From Engraulis encrasicolus (lineage: Eukaryota; Chordata; Actinopteri; Clupeiformes; Engraulidae), in the NCBI RefSeq assembly GCF_034702125.1, contig NC_085860.1, positions 54,234,833 to 54,298,832 of the forward strand: a stretch of DNA of 64,000 bases. The letters run 5' to 3'. Below are positions 63,847-64,000 of this stretch, one piece after another. The stretch's first letter is position 1. Every line of letters begins with the position of its first letter. The position numbers and the translations under genes were made by a program. The notes below the pieces were generated by a model. The model was given only the letters and a program-made list of their open reading frames with translations, had not been told where the DNA came from and did not search any database.

Positions 63847-64000
63847 CTGCAGCAAAGACAACATGCAAAAGATTGTTATTGTTTCGCTCTGCGCTCTGAT
63901 CAGGACTGGGCAACCGGGGCCCGGGGGCCACATGCGGCCCGGCTCCTCCACTCAGTGTGGCCCTTACATAAAACGTAATTAAAGAAATAAAGAAAGAAAT

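Overview
This is a window of vertebrate, almost certainly teleost fish, nuclear DNA. The genes are split by GT-AG introns. Introns and intergenic DNA are packed with CA, GA, ACTC and GAA simple repeats, tRNA-derived SINE-like copies and many small hAT-like transposons with 8-bp target-site duplications. I see no bacterial, viral or organellar genes. The species cannot be named from the sequence alone.

Layout. (1) Positions 1-29680, minus strand: the 5' part of a large secreted gel-forming mucin, closest to MUC2. I could chain 28 exons in frame: signal peptide, VWD-C8-TIL units D1 and D2, D', D3, then one exon of more than 5 kb with a short Pro/Thr/Ser (PTS) tract, one CysD (WxxW) domain and a long PTS tandem array that runs off the left edge. 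About 2,900 codons are visible and the C-terminal half lies outside. (2) Positions 29.8-38.6 kb: intergenic DNA with SINE-like copies, two 29-bp-scale minisatellites and transposons, and no supportable gene. (3) Positions 38755-49309, plus strand: a complete CDC23/APC8 gene, a TPR subunit of the anaphase-promoting complex, in 16 exons (581 residues), behind a TATA-less upstream region with three CCAAT motifs and a CRE-like site. (4) Positions 53187-63846, minus strand: the 3' eleven exons of KIF20A/MKLP2, a mitotic kinesin-6, from within the motor domain to the stop. Its 5' part lies beyond the right edge. CDC23 and KIF20A converge tail to tail, the same arrangement as in human, which supports both names. 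Both act in mitosis: CDC23 in the ubiquitin ligase that drives anaphase, KIF20A at the central spindle and in cytokinesis. The mucin is unrelated to them in function.

Most unusual. (a) A mucin intron is almost entirely a MITE flanked by 17-bp direct repeats, one of which is the end of the upstream exon. This looks like an intron made by transposon insertion. (b) In all three genes, exon ends with their splice sites have been copied one to many times into the adjacent intron or 3'UTR, usually inside CA/GT repeats. The CDC23 C-terminal codons are echoed three times after the stop. (c) The D1 C8 domain of the mucin has an acidic Glu/Asp/Gln insertion where two conserved cysteines should be. (d) A hAT element has amplified its own terminal repeat about 28 times inside intact target-site duplications. 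(e) Long GAA, GA and GT repeats sit exactly where polypyrimidine tracts belong.

All exon boundaries were read by eye from splice consensus, frame continuity and family knowledge. No alignment or transcript was available.
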